Shown here: in pieces, positions 1 through 7,330 of the stretch
Position numbering within the stretch: the first letter of the stretch is position 1
How the letters are laid out: each line of letters starts with the position of its first letter
Source: an uncultured Prevotella sp.
Lineage (GTDB): Bacteria > Bacteroidota > Bacteroidia > Bacteroidales > Bacteroidaceae
NCBI GenBank assembly: GCA_900541335.1
Contig: UQJC01000019.1
Coordinates: forward strand, 1-36,691
DNA: 36,691 bases
Direction: 5' to 3'
The notes under the pieces: generated by a model
Told to the model about the DNA's origin: nothing
What the model saw: the letters and a program-made list of their open reading frames with translations, nothing else
Databases searched by the model: none
Translations under genes and position numbers: made by a program

Positions 1-375
1 TCATTCGCCGATTTGTTTACAGCTCATCCTGAATATTTACTATGGGGACAGGGCATCGGTACCAACTTTTATTCCATTGGTTTTCATCGTATGACGAATC
101 AGACGGAATGGACTTATCTCGAATTACTTCGTGGGCATGGAATATTCATTATCTGTTTTCTCATTTTATTACTCTACCCTGTTCGAACCTTTTGGCAGCA
201 CCGTAAAGACAGCATGACTTTTACGCTCACTGCCTGCTACTTCATGTTTTTGCTAATAGCAGGAACGAATCCACTTCTATCCAGTTCGACGGGTATGATT
301 ATTATTGTTACGGCATACTCCATTGCTTACAGATTGCGTGCTAAAAATGCGACAATGAACACACTACCACAGTAA
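1..375 (+). CDS. O-antigen polymerase/ligase-like membrane protein, C-terminal fragment
   Basis: The reading frame is open from the first base of the window to a TAA at 373-375, so only the last 124 codons are present and the true start lies upstream. The visible part begins with a periplasmic-loop-like segment (GQGIGTNFYS, then TYLELLRGHG) and continues with about three hydrophobic segments (IFIICFLILLLYPV; FTLTACYFMFLLIAG; MIIIVTAYSIAY). A G-x-G loop followed by E-x-x-x-x-G-I and C-terminal membrane helices is common in Wzy/O-antigen ligase-like proteins. The adjoining glycosyltransferase and polyprenyl-phosphate sugar transferases support a role in polymerising or ligating a surface polysaccharide at the inner membrane. 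Another polytopic polysaccharide protein cannot be excluded, since most of the protein is missing. Confidence 0.6.
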   Translation, partial: SFADLFTAHPEYLLWGQGIGTNFYSIGFHRMTNQTEWTYLELLRGHGIFIICFLILLLYPVRTFWQHRKDSMTFTLTACYFMFLLIAGTNPLLSSSTGMIIIVTAYSIAYRLRAKNATMNTLPQ

Positions 376-438
376 GCAGACCAGCCTTCGTGTAAATTTT
401 CTCTTTATGTACTCTCATCTTCTATTTATATAGCAATT

Positions 439-1152
439 ATGATTTCTGTCTGTATAGCCACCTACAATGGTGCAAGCGTCATAACCACTCAACTGAATAG
501 CATTCTCCCCCAGCTCGGGAAGAATGACGAAATCATTATCTCGGACGACCATTCAACCGATGATACCCGAAAGATTATTGAGGCATTAAATGATTCTCGT
601 ATCCGCATCGTTGATGGACCAGCTAAGGGAAATCCGATTCCCAACTTTGAAAATGCACTACGCGAAGCCAAGGGCGACATTATTTTTCTTTCTGACCAGG
701 ATGATCAATGGCTGCCAGGTAAAGTAAAAGCGGCGGTTGCCAAATTGTCAGAAGGATATGACTGCGTAGTGACGGACTGCATCATGACGGACTTGGACTA
801 CAACGTATTGGCGGAATCATTTTATGCCTGTAACCATACGAAGGATGGAAAATATTACAACCTGCTCCGTAAAAACGGTTACTTGGGGGGATGTATGGCC
901 TTTACACGCCGGCTCAAAGAACGTTGTCTCCCCTTTCCAGCCCAAATTCCAATGCACGATATTTGGATTGGCAACGTAGCTGCATTCTTTTATAAGGTGG
1001 CTTTCATTAACCATAGTTACAGCTATTTCCGCCGAAGTGGAAGCAATGTATCCACCAGCGGTGCTAAAAGTCAGTCTACATTGGGACAAAAAATTATGTA
1101 TCGGGTCCGTATGATTCGCTTCCTCTTACAGCTTGGAATGAAAAGTATGTAG
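439..1152 (+). CDS. Glycosyltransferase family 2 (GT-A fold)
   Basis: A protein of 237 residues that begins with the typical GT2 strand-loop MISVCIATYNG. It carries the nucleotide-binding acidic motif SDDHSTDD at about 35-42 and the metal-binding DxD region SDQDDQW at about 85-91. Downstream is an HDIWIG segment at about 174-179, where GT2 enzymes place acceptor-binding and catalytic residues. There is no signal peptide, and only weak hydrophobicity near the C-terminus, so it probably acts on the cytoplasmic face of the inner membrane. It would transfer a sugar from a nucleotide donor to a lipid-linked glycan. The overall form resembles rhamnosyltransferase-like GT2 proteins, but donor and acceptor cannot be read from the sequence. 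It follows the polymerase-like gene by 63 bp and is likely cotranscribed with it. Confidence 0.85.
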   Translation: MISVCIATYNGASVITTQLNSILPQLGKNDEIIISDDHSTDDTRKIIEALNDSRIRIVDGPAKGNPIPNFENALREAKGDIIFLSDQDDQWLPGKVKAAVAKLSEGYDCVVTDCIMTDLDYNVLAESFYACNHTKDGKYYNLLRKNGYLGGCMAFTRRLKERCLPFPAQIPMHDIWIGNVAAFFYKVAFINHSYSYFRRSGSNVSTSGAKSQSTLGQKIMYRVRMIRFLLQLGMKSM

Positions 1153-1246
1153 TGCCCCACACGACTTCTTTCTTTTGACTCAAACAATATCTTATTTAAA
1201 GTTTCGTTACTCCTTCACAATGCTTTAAATAATCCATCTCGAATAT

Positions 1247-2365
1247 ATGGCAGCCTATTGGAAGATATATATAGCCATTACCCTTGTCTGCAGTCTGGTT
1301 GTAACGCGTTTAGCAATGCCGCTTTTACTTCGCCTCTGCCAACGAAAGGGGTTATATGACGTCCCAGACGAACGGAAAATTCATCATACGAACAACATTC
1401 CACGCCTGGGAGGTATGCTGTTTGTACCCTCCATGCTTATTGGAGCCAGTGCTTCACTAGCCATGATGGTAAGGCTGGAAGGTCGCGAATTTCTACATCT
1501 CGACCTGACTTCTATGTTGGTGTTGACGGGCATGTTTATACTTTACCTCATTGGTATACTGGATGATTTATTTGGCATGCCAGCCACGCTGAAATTTGTC
1601 ATCCAGCTCATAGTATCGCTCTTTCTTCCGTTCTGCGGGCTGTATATTCACAATCTGTACGGACTGTTTGGCATCTATGAAATTGCGCCTTGGATAGGCT
1701 ATCCATTAACGATATTCACCACCTTACTGATTGTCAACGCTATTAACCTGATTGACGGTATTGACGGGCTTTCATCAAGTCTATCCTTTATTGCAATTCT
1801 CGTATTTGGTATTCTGTTCCTGCGGCATGGGCTTTCCCTCTACGTCATCTATTGTGCCGGACTGCTGGGCTCGGTTGCGGTATTCTTCTGCTACAACATG
1901 TTTGGCAACCCTGCAAAGGGCACCAAAACGTTTATGGGAGATACGGGGAGCTTAACATTAGGATATGCTCTCTCCTTCCTTGCCATCCGCTACATTATGA
2001 CTTGTACGGAAACTGATATTCAAAACATGCACGCCACAGCGTTGCTCGTACCCTACACGTTGTTGCTCGTACCTTGTTTTGACTTGATACGTGTAGCTTT
2101 GATGCGTTTGAAACGAGGGGTTTCGATGTTTTTCCCTGACAAGACCCACATACACCACAAGTGCATGCAAGCAGGCTTTACCATGCACCAAGCATTGGGA
2201 ATAATCATACTGCTTCAACTTTTCTATGGTGGACTCAATGGCGGATTGGTATTACTTAAGAGTCATATCAGTATTATCGTAAGCATTGACGTTGCACTCT
2301 TTATCTTCTTCAACCTATGGCTTAATAACCGCATTCGTTCTCGGCAAACGATACAGAAAGTCTAA
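1247..2365 (+). CDS. WecA/TagO-type undecaprenyl-phosphate sugar-1-phosphate transferase (MraY superfamily)
   Basis: A polytopic membrane protein of 372 residues with about ten hydrophobic segments. It shows the family motifs in order: D-x-P-D-x-R-K-x-H at 38-46, the Mg-binding DD pair at 106-107 (GILDDLFG), NLIDGIDGLSS at 167-177, FMGDTGS at 229-235 and the HIHH loop at 301-304. The HIHH loop and the arrangement FMGDTGS place it with WecA/TagO/WbpL rather than MraY. It would transfer HexNAc-1-P (often GlcNAc-1-P) from a UDP-sugar to undecaprenyl phosphate, starting glycan synthesis on the cytoplasmic face. The sugar specificity is inferred from the family. It is followed within 114 bp by a second, unrelated type of initiating transferase, which is unusual (see findings). 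Confidence 0.9.
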   Translation: MAAYWKIYIAITLVCSLVVTRLAMPLLLRLCQRKGLYDVPDERKIHHTNNIPRLGGMLFVPSMLIGASASLAMMVRLEGREFLHLDLTSMLVLTGMFILYLIGILDDLFGMPATLKFVIQLIVSLFLPFCGLYIHNLYGLFGIYEIAPWIGYPLTIFTTLLIVNAINLIDGIDGLSSSLSFIAILVFGILFLRHGLSLYVIYCAGLLGSVAVFFCYNMFGNPAKGTKTFMGDTGSLTLGYALSFLAIRYIMTCTETDIQNMHATALLVPYTLLLVPCFDLIRVALMRLKRGVSMFFPDKTHIHHKCMQAGFTMHQALGIIILLQLFYGGLNGGLVLLKSHISIIVSIDVALFIFFNLWLNNRIRSRQTIQKV

Positions 2366-2479
2366 ACAGCAAGGGAAAGAAGATTCTCCAAGCAACAATA
2401 GACTCAAGTTGCCTATATACCAGCAGTAACTTCGTTCTGCTTGTACCTCTGCATCCCCTTTCAAGTTCTTACTGCTAAA

Positions 2480-3115
2480 ATGTCATCTCAATTGTCTGTT
2501 AAGGCTTCATCTCGTCCAATCTCTCCATTCAGTGAGAAACTGATTCGAGTGATGGACTGTCTGATAGCCGGCATCTGTTTACTCCTATGCGCTCCCGTTT
2601 TTGCGTTCTTCTATTGGAGGATTCATCGCGAAGACGGTGGACCAGCTATTTTCAAACAGGAACGCATCGGACTGAAGGGGAAGCCTTTCTACATCTATAA
2701 GTTTCGCACGATGCATCTGGAAGCCGAAGCTGACGGTCCGCAACTATGCGAAATCAATGGTAACGACAAGCGACTCCTGCATATCGGCCGTTTCTTGCGT
2801 GACCACCATCTAGATGAATTGCCTCAATTGTGGAATGTCTTTATAGGCGATATGGCTTTTGTAGGTCCCCGACCTGAGCGTGCCTATTACATCCGTATGA
2901 TTATGGAAAACGATCCACGCTACGAACAGCTCTACCGCATTCGTCCCGGTGTGACTTCCTACGCTACATTATACAATGGATATACTGACACGATGGAAAA
3001 AATGCTCCGCAGACTGGAGCTTGATCTCTATTACTTAGAACACCGATCCATCCGACTCAATTTCTCTATTCTCTGGCAAACCTTCTATCGAGTATTATCG
3101 GGCAGAATATTCTGA
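2480..3115 (+). CDS. Undecaprenyl-phosphate sugar phosphotransferase, short monotopic type (WcaJ/PglC family)
   Basis: The start is taken at the ATG at 2480; a TTG 13 codons upstream is less likely. The protein has 211 residues. One hydrophobic segment (about 25-47, CLIAGICLLLCAPVFAFFYW) is followed by the bacterial sugar transferase domain: FKQERIG at 58-64, KFRTM at 74-78, the catalytic Asp-Glu pair in LDELPQLWNV (D112, E113), then GDMAFVGPRPE at 123-133. This is the minimal catalytic core without the multi-span N-terminal region of WcaJ/WbaP, as in PglC. It moves a sugar-1-phosphate from a UDP-sugar onto undecaprenyl phosphate. It is the last recognisable polysaccharide gene on this side, 48 bp before a lipoprotein gene. 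Confidence 0.88.
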   Translation: MSSQLSVKASSRPISPFSEKLIRVMDCLIAGICLLLCAPVFAFFYWRIHREDGGPAIFKQERIGLKGKPFYIYKFRTMHLEAEADGPQLCEINGNDKRLLHIGRFLRDHHLDELPQLWNVFIGDMAFVGPRPERAYYIRMIMENDPRYEQLYRIRPGVTSYATLYNGYTDTMEKMLRRLELDLYYLEHRSIRLNFSILWQTFYRVLSGRIF

Positions 3116-3163
3116 CTTGCTCATCGAATATCTATACGGTTACTCATAAACATACTCCTCCCC

Positions 3164-3601
3164 ATGAAACATTTCTATATCCTTCTCCTGGCAGGCATTG
3201 CCTTCTGTGGTTCATGTTCCTTCTTTGAATCGAAAAAGGAAGGAAAGAACGAAGAATACAGTGAAAATCGTGCTCGAATGGAAGCAGAAGCACAAATACG
3301 TCTTGCTAAAGCTCGTCAACAAATGGCACAAGGTGATTTTGAAGCAGCCAAAGCTTCCATTCGCCAAATGCGTGAAGACTGTTACTTAGCGCTTGCTGCA
3401 CGCGAAGAAGCTATTGTACTAATGGATTCTGCTGATTTGAAAATAGCCCAACAGGAATTGGCACAAGTAGACAGTTTGCTGTTAGCCGGCGTGGATAGCA
3501 TTAAGCAAGAAGATTTTGACGAAGCTTGCCGCAAAGTACAATTCTACGAACGCAAGATTCAACACGATAAGGAAAGAATCTCCGGAGAAAAGAAGAAATA
3601 G
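3164..3601 (+). CDS. Small alpha-helical lipoprotein of unknown function
   Basis: The protein has 145 residues. The N-terminus MKHFYILLLAGIAFCGSC is a signal peptide ending in a lipobox-like CGSC; the modified cysteine is probably C18, although C15 is also present and the -3 position is not the usual leucine. The remainder is highly charged and predicted helical (EAEAQIRLAKARQQMAQGDF, then EAIVLMDSADLKIAQQELAQ), consistent with coiled coil or TPR-like helix pairs: the phrase ARQQMAQGDFEAAKA is TPR-like. No catalytic motif is visible. It is probably anchored to a membrane facing the periplasm. It lies 67 bp before pcrA. I do not recognise the family. Confidence 0.7.
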   Translation: MKHFYILLLAGIAFCGSCSFFESKKEGKNEEYSENRARMEAEAQIRLAKARQQMAQGDFEAAKASIRQMREDCYLALAAREEAIVLMDSADLKIAQQELAQVDSLLLAGVDSIKQEDFDEACRKVQFYERKIQHDKERISGEKKK

Positions 3602-3668
3602 TCGTTCGAATTTCCCCGACTCCCCACCATCACAACATTCCACTCTAAACTCTGTACTTAACTCAGCA

Positions 3669-6134
3669 ATGACTCCTCTCCAATCACTTCCCTCTTTTCA
3701 AGAAGATTTGAATGAAGCCCAGCTTGAGGCTGTCACCTACTGTGAGGGTCCTTCACTTGTAATCGCAGGTGCGGGATCAGGCAAAACACGTGTGCTGACC
3801 TACAAGATTGCCTATCTTTTGCAACAAGGATATGAGCCTTGGAGCATTCTTGCGCTGACCTTCACCAACAAAGCGGCTCGAGAAATGAATGAACGTATCG
3901 GGCGCATTTGTGGCAACATCAACATGGCAGGCATTTGGAGTGGAACCTTTCACAGCATCTTTGCCCGCATCCTCCGCATCGAACACGAAGCCATCGGAAT
4001 GCCGGCAGACTATACCATCTACGATACTGCCGACTCGCGTTCACTTATCAAAACCATCGTACGCGAGTTAGGACTGGATGAAAAGGTATATAAACCCAAT
4101 ACCGTTGGAGGGCGCATATCGGAAGCCAAAAACCACTTGTTACTTCCTTCACAATATGCCGCAGACTCCAGCATCATGCGCCGTGACCACATCGAAAATT
4201 TAGGGGAAGTACACCGCATCTATACGCTTTATAACCAACGTTTGCGTGCTTCGGGAGCCATGGACTTTGACGATTTGCTCCTGTATACCTATCTCTTGCT
4301 CCGTGACCACGAAGACATACGCAACCGATACAAAGCACGTTTTCAATACATCTTGGTAGATGAGTACCAGGATACGAACTTAGCACAGCACAGTATTCTC
4401 TCTCTACTGACCGAAGCCGATTCGCGCATCTGTGTCGTTGGTGACGATGCGCAAAGTATCTATGGATTCCGAGGTGCCGATATTACCAATATCCTCAACT
4501 TCCAAAAACAATATCCCCGCGCCCGACTCATTAAGTTGGAGTGCAACTATCGTTCGACCCGTAACATTGTAGACGCAGCCAACAGTGTCATTCGCTACAA
4601 CCGAGGACAAATACCTAAAAAGGTATATGCAGCTGGTGATGAAGGTGACAGAATACAAGTTATCGAAGCGACTACTGATAAGGAAGAAGCACAGCTCATC
4701 GTACAGGAAATAACCAAACTCCATACGCACGACATGCCGTACAACGAGATAGCCTTGCTTTATCGTACAAATGCACAAAGCCGTGCCTTTGAGGAATGTT
4801 TCCAACAAGCAGGAATCCCTTATCGCATCTATGGAGGATTGTCTTTCTATCAGCGAAAGGAAATTAAAGATACACTTGCCTACCTGCGTCTGCTGACCAA
4901 TCCACACGATGAAGAGGCTTTCCGCCGAATCATCAACTATCCGGCACGAGGCATCGGAGCGACTACTCTCCAAAAGGTGTATGTAGCCTCAGCCAGCGCA
5001 GGAACAAGTCCGTGGAACATTATTGCCCATCCTGATGAATATCCGTTACCTATCAACAAAGGTGCACAAGCAAAACTGACTAATTTCTGCAAACTGATTA
5101 TCGAACTGCAAGAAATGCAACGTACGCACACAGCTTCTGAAGTGGCCAAGAAGGTGATTGTAAGTAGCGGTATGGCACGTGATTTCTTGGCAGATCTTTC
5201 TGTAGAAGGAACAGCCCGAAAGGAAAATGTAGACGAACTGATTGGTTCAATCATGGCTTACGAGAAGGAAAGATTGGAGGAAGAAGGCAAACATCGGATA
5301 GCTCTCTCTGACTTTCTCGCAACGGTTTCTCTACTCACTGATGCTGATCAGAAAGAAGACAATCAACCCCGCGTTACACTGATGACGGTTCATGCAGCTA
5401 AAGGCTTGGAGTTTGGTACGGTATTTATTACAGGTGTTGAAGATGACCTCTTCCCTAATGCGAATGCCAAGCTTTATCCCAAGGAAATGGAGGAAGAACG
5501 TCGCCTCTTCTACGTGGCTTTAACGCGTGCCAAGACCTATTGCTACTTGACGTATGCCAATACACGTTTCCGATTCGGAAACTTGCAATTCTGTGAACCC
5601 AGTACCTTTATCTCAGAAATTGATGCGGTCTTTTTGGAGAAACGGACTACACGCAAGAGTTCTCCCCGCCCGTTCCGTTCGTCATCCAACAACTTCCGCG
5701 AGCACAACGATTGGGGTGGCAACACACGTTCCAACCGTTTTGATGATTTCTTTGGATCTCCATCAGAAGACGATTTCCGCCAATCGTTCAGCGGTTCGTC
5801 TTCATCCTACAACGACCGTTCGTACGATGACGCAAATGGTTCTAACTATTATCGCCGTTATGAACCGCAAACTCCCCGGCATGTAATGCCTCCAGCTCCT
5901 CCCGAAGGGTTTAAACGAGCAGGCATCAGCCAGAAGAAGGAAACATCGACATCCCATTCCCCTGCAACAGGAATACCTGTCGGCACAAAGATTGAGCACG
6001 AACGATTTGGACGTGGCACTATTATAGCTACAGAAGGCGAAGGTGCCAGTGCGAAAATTAGCGTAGCTTTTGATAAAGCTGGTACGAAGAACCTCTTGGT
6101 TAAGTTTGCCAAGTTCCGCATCTTGCCATCTTAA
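3669..6134 (+). CDS. pcrA: UvrD/PcrA-type ATP-dependent 3'-5' DNA helicase
   Basis: The start is set at the ATG at 3669 (MTPLQSLPSF). A longer open frame back to 3516 overlaps the lipoprotein gene and lacks family similarity. The protein has 821 residues. Superfamily 1A motifs appear in order: the Q-motif region LNEAQLEAV, Walker A GAGSGKT at about 34-40, motif II VDEYQDTN near 230-237, motif III VVGDDAQSIYGFRGAD, motif IV LECNYRST, motif V TVHAAKGLEF and motif VI EEERRLFYVALTRAK. A Ser/Asn/Arg-rich low-complexity linker of roughly 100 residues follows. The protein ends in a Tudor-like module (GTKIEHERFGRGTI...VKFAKFRIL) of the kind found at PcrA C-termini, which contacts RNA polymerase. The expected role is repair and displacement of proteins from DNA. 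Confidence 0.95.
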   Translation: MTPLQSLPSFQEDLNEAQLEAVTYCEGPSLVIAGAGSGKTRVLTYKIAYLLQQGYEPWSILALTFTNKAAREMNERIGRICGNINMAGIWSGTFHSIFARILRIEHEAIGMPADYTIYDTADSRSLIKTIVRELGLDEKVYKPNTVGGRISEAKNHLLLPSQYAADSSIMRRDHIENLGEVHRIYTLYNQRLRASGAMDFDDLLLYTYLLLRDHEDIRNRYKARFQYILVDEYQDTNLAQHSILSLLTEADSRICVVGDDAQSIYGFRGADITNILNFQKQYPRARLIKLECNYRSTRNIVDAANSVIRYNRGQIPKKVYAAGDEGDRIQVIEATTDKEEAQLIVQEITKLHTHDMPYNEIALLYRTNAQSRAFEECFQQAGIPYRIYGGLSFYQRKEIKDTLAYLRLLTNPHDEEAFRRIINYPARGIGATTLQKVYVASASAGTSPWNIIAHPDEYPLPINKGAQAKLTNFCKLIIELQEMQRTHTASEVAKKVIVSSGMARDFLADLSVEGTARKENVDELIGSIMAYEKERLEEEGKHRIALSDFLATVSLLTDADQKEDNQPRVTLMTVHAAKGLEFGTVFITGVEDDLFPNANAKLYPKEMEEERRLFYVALTRAKTYCYLTYANTRFRFGNLQFCEPSTFISEIDAVFLEKRTTRKSSPRPFRSSSNNFREHNDWGGNTRSNRFDDFFGSPSEDDFRQSFSGSSSSYNDRSYDDANGSNYYRRYEPQTPRHVMPPAPPEGFKRAGISQKKETSTSHSPATGIPVGTKIEHERFGRGTIIATEGEGASAKISVAFDKAGTKNLLVKFAKFRILPS

Positions 6135-6235
6135 TTCGTTAGAAAAGGGGGATTATCTTCTTCCTTTTACCTCTTTGGACAGAAGATTTCCACATAAAAT
6201 GTCTGCAAAATGTTTCAAGCTCCTTCCAATTCGCC

Positions 6236-6243
6236 TAACTTTG
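6236..6243 (+). promoter_or_regulatory. Bacteroidota -7 element before the DUF4468 gene
   Basis: TAACTTTG matches TAnnTTTG. A TTTC at 6213-6216, one mismatch from the -33 TTTG, stands 19 bp upstream. The start codon at 6280 is 36 bp downstream. It suggests the DUF4468 gene is transcribed on its own after pcrA. Confidence 0.55.
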
Positions 6244-6279
6244 CTGCCCAGTAACATCAACAAATCCCATCTTATCGCA

Positions 6280-6906
6280 ATGAAAAAAATCATCTTACTC
6301 CTTATTTGCCTCCTGCCCGTCTGGACGATGCAGGCTCAAAAGCGTAGTGTGCAACCTGAGTATGCTGCTGGCACTGTTCCCGTAGTCAATGGTTTTGTAC
6401 AATTTGAAAAGACCTATACTGCAAAAGGAAAAAGCAAGGCAGAACTAATGACCTTATTACAGGATTACATACAAAAGGAACTCATTGAGGGTCCCGATCA
6501 ACTTCCTCAAGCCCGATTGACAGAAGTCAATCCTGAAGAAGGAATTATTGCGGCCAGCATTGAAGAATACATGTATTTTAAGCGCACCAATTGGCAGATT
6601 CACCGTGTACGCTTTTACTACCAACTCGTATGCCAAGTAAAGGATAACAGCTTTACCCTCACCATGCGCAGACTCCATTATCGCTACGACCCTGAAGTAA
6701 CTGCAGGTGAATTCGATGACGACCGCCGCGCAGAAAATTGGATTACGGACGAAGCGGCATTGACCAAGAACGGTACACGCTTGGCGCGCATCTCTGGTAA
6801 ATTCCGTACGCATACTATTGATCGTAAAAACGAAGTATTTAAAGGTGCAGCAAAAGCTACGGGTCTCGTAAGCAAGAAAATGAAATGGGTAGAAGTTGAA
6901 GAATAA
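6280..6906 (+). CDS. Secreted DUF4468-domain protein
   Basis: The start is set at the ATG at 6280 because it opens a clear signal peptide, MKKIILLLICLLPVWTMQAQ, with cleavage likely after AQA or AQ. The longer open frame upstream crosses a promoter-like sequence. The 208-residue product has the DUF4468 pattern: V-P-V-V-N-G-x-V-x-F-E-K at about 33-44, then an alternating helix/strand region ending with R-V-R-F-Y-Y-Q-L and Y-R-Y-D-P. DUF4468 proteins are common in Bacteroidota and have a TBP-like fold of unknown function. The product is probably periplasmic or outer-membrane associated. No catalytic residues can be pointed out. A strong hairpin terminator ends the unit 20 bp after the stop. Confidence 0.8.
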   Translation: MKKIILLLICLLPVWTMQAQKRSVQPEYAAGTVPVVNGFVQFEKTYTAKGKSKAELMTLLQDYIQKELIEGPDQLPQARLTEVNPEEGIIAASIEEYMYFKRTNWQIHRVRFYYQLVCQVKDNSFTLTMRRLHYRYDPEVTAGEFDDDRRAENWITDEAALTKNGTRLARISGKFRTHTIDRKNEVFKGAAKATGLVSKKMKWVEVEE

Positions 6907-6926
6907 ACAACACTACAATCAGAAAC

Positions 6927-6972
6927 AGCGGTTGTTGCTTCTCAAAAAGAAGCAGCAACCGCTATTTTATTG
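6927..6972 (+). terminator. Intrinsic terminator after the DUF4468 gene
   Basis: The arms AGCGGTTGTTGCTTCT (6927-6942) and AGAAGCAGCAACCGCT (6948-6963) pair over 16 bp with one G-U wobble and a 5-nt loop. They are followed by the T-rich ATTTTATTG. Confidence 0.9.
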
Positions 6973-7330
6973 TGTACAGCTGGTGGCATTATGATAATAG
7001 CTATCTACAAACTATATGCCAAACTTTTCCATAAGGCAGATGATACCTAAGAACAAGATGAAAGAAACTTAGTTGATTTATATACAACAAACAAAATATC
7101 CCGTACATAAGATTTCATTTTGCCACTAAAATAAAACTACGTAAAACATTTTGTTTCGGATTATATTTATACATTTGCACCGTGTTAAACAAAACAGCAT
7201 ATCGAGCACATTAGCAAACAACAATCAACTGAATGTTTACATCTATCTACTATACACAGGTATTTGTAAACGATATGTCAAAAGTGGAGCTCCAAAATAA
7301 CAAAATCAGAATCGATTAAAACAAGTCACT
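6964..7330 (+). promoter_or_regulatory. Gene-free region with asnB promoter candidate and long leader
   Basis: This A/T-rich stretch of 367 bp has no credible gene. TACATTTG at 7170-7177 fits the Bacteroidota -7 element TAnnTTTG. The nearest TTTG upstream (7150-7153) is only 16 bp away, shorter than the usual 19-21. If used, it would give an asnB leader of about 145 nt. The leader contains an inverted GTTTACA/TGTAAAC pair (about 7236-7275) that could fold loosely. No known riboswitch was recognised. Confidence 0.45.

Noticed and set aside
3601..3635. TTCGAAT followed by CCCCGACTCCCCACCA, looking like the 3' end of a tRNA.
   Set aside because: The apparent T-loop is too long for a tRNA, and the upstream bases belong to the lipoprotein gene without D-arm or anticodon arm.
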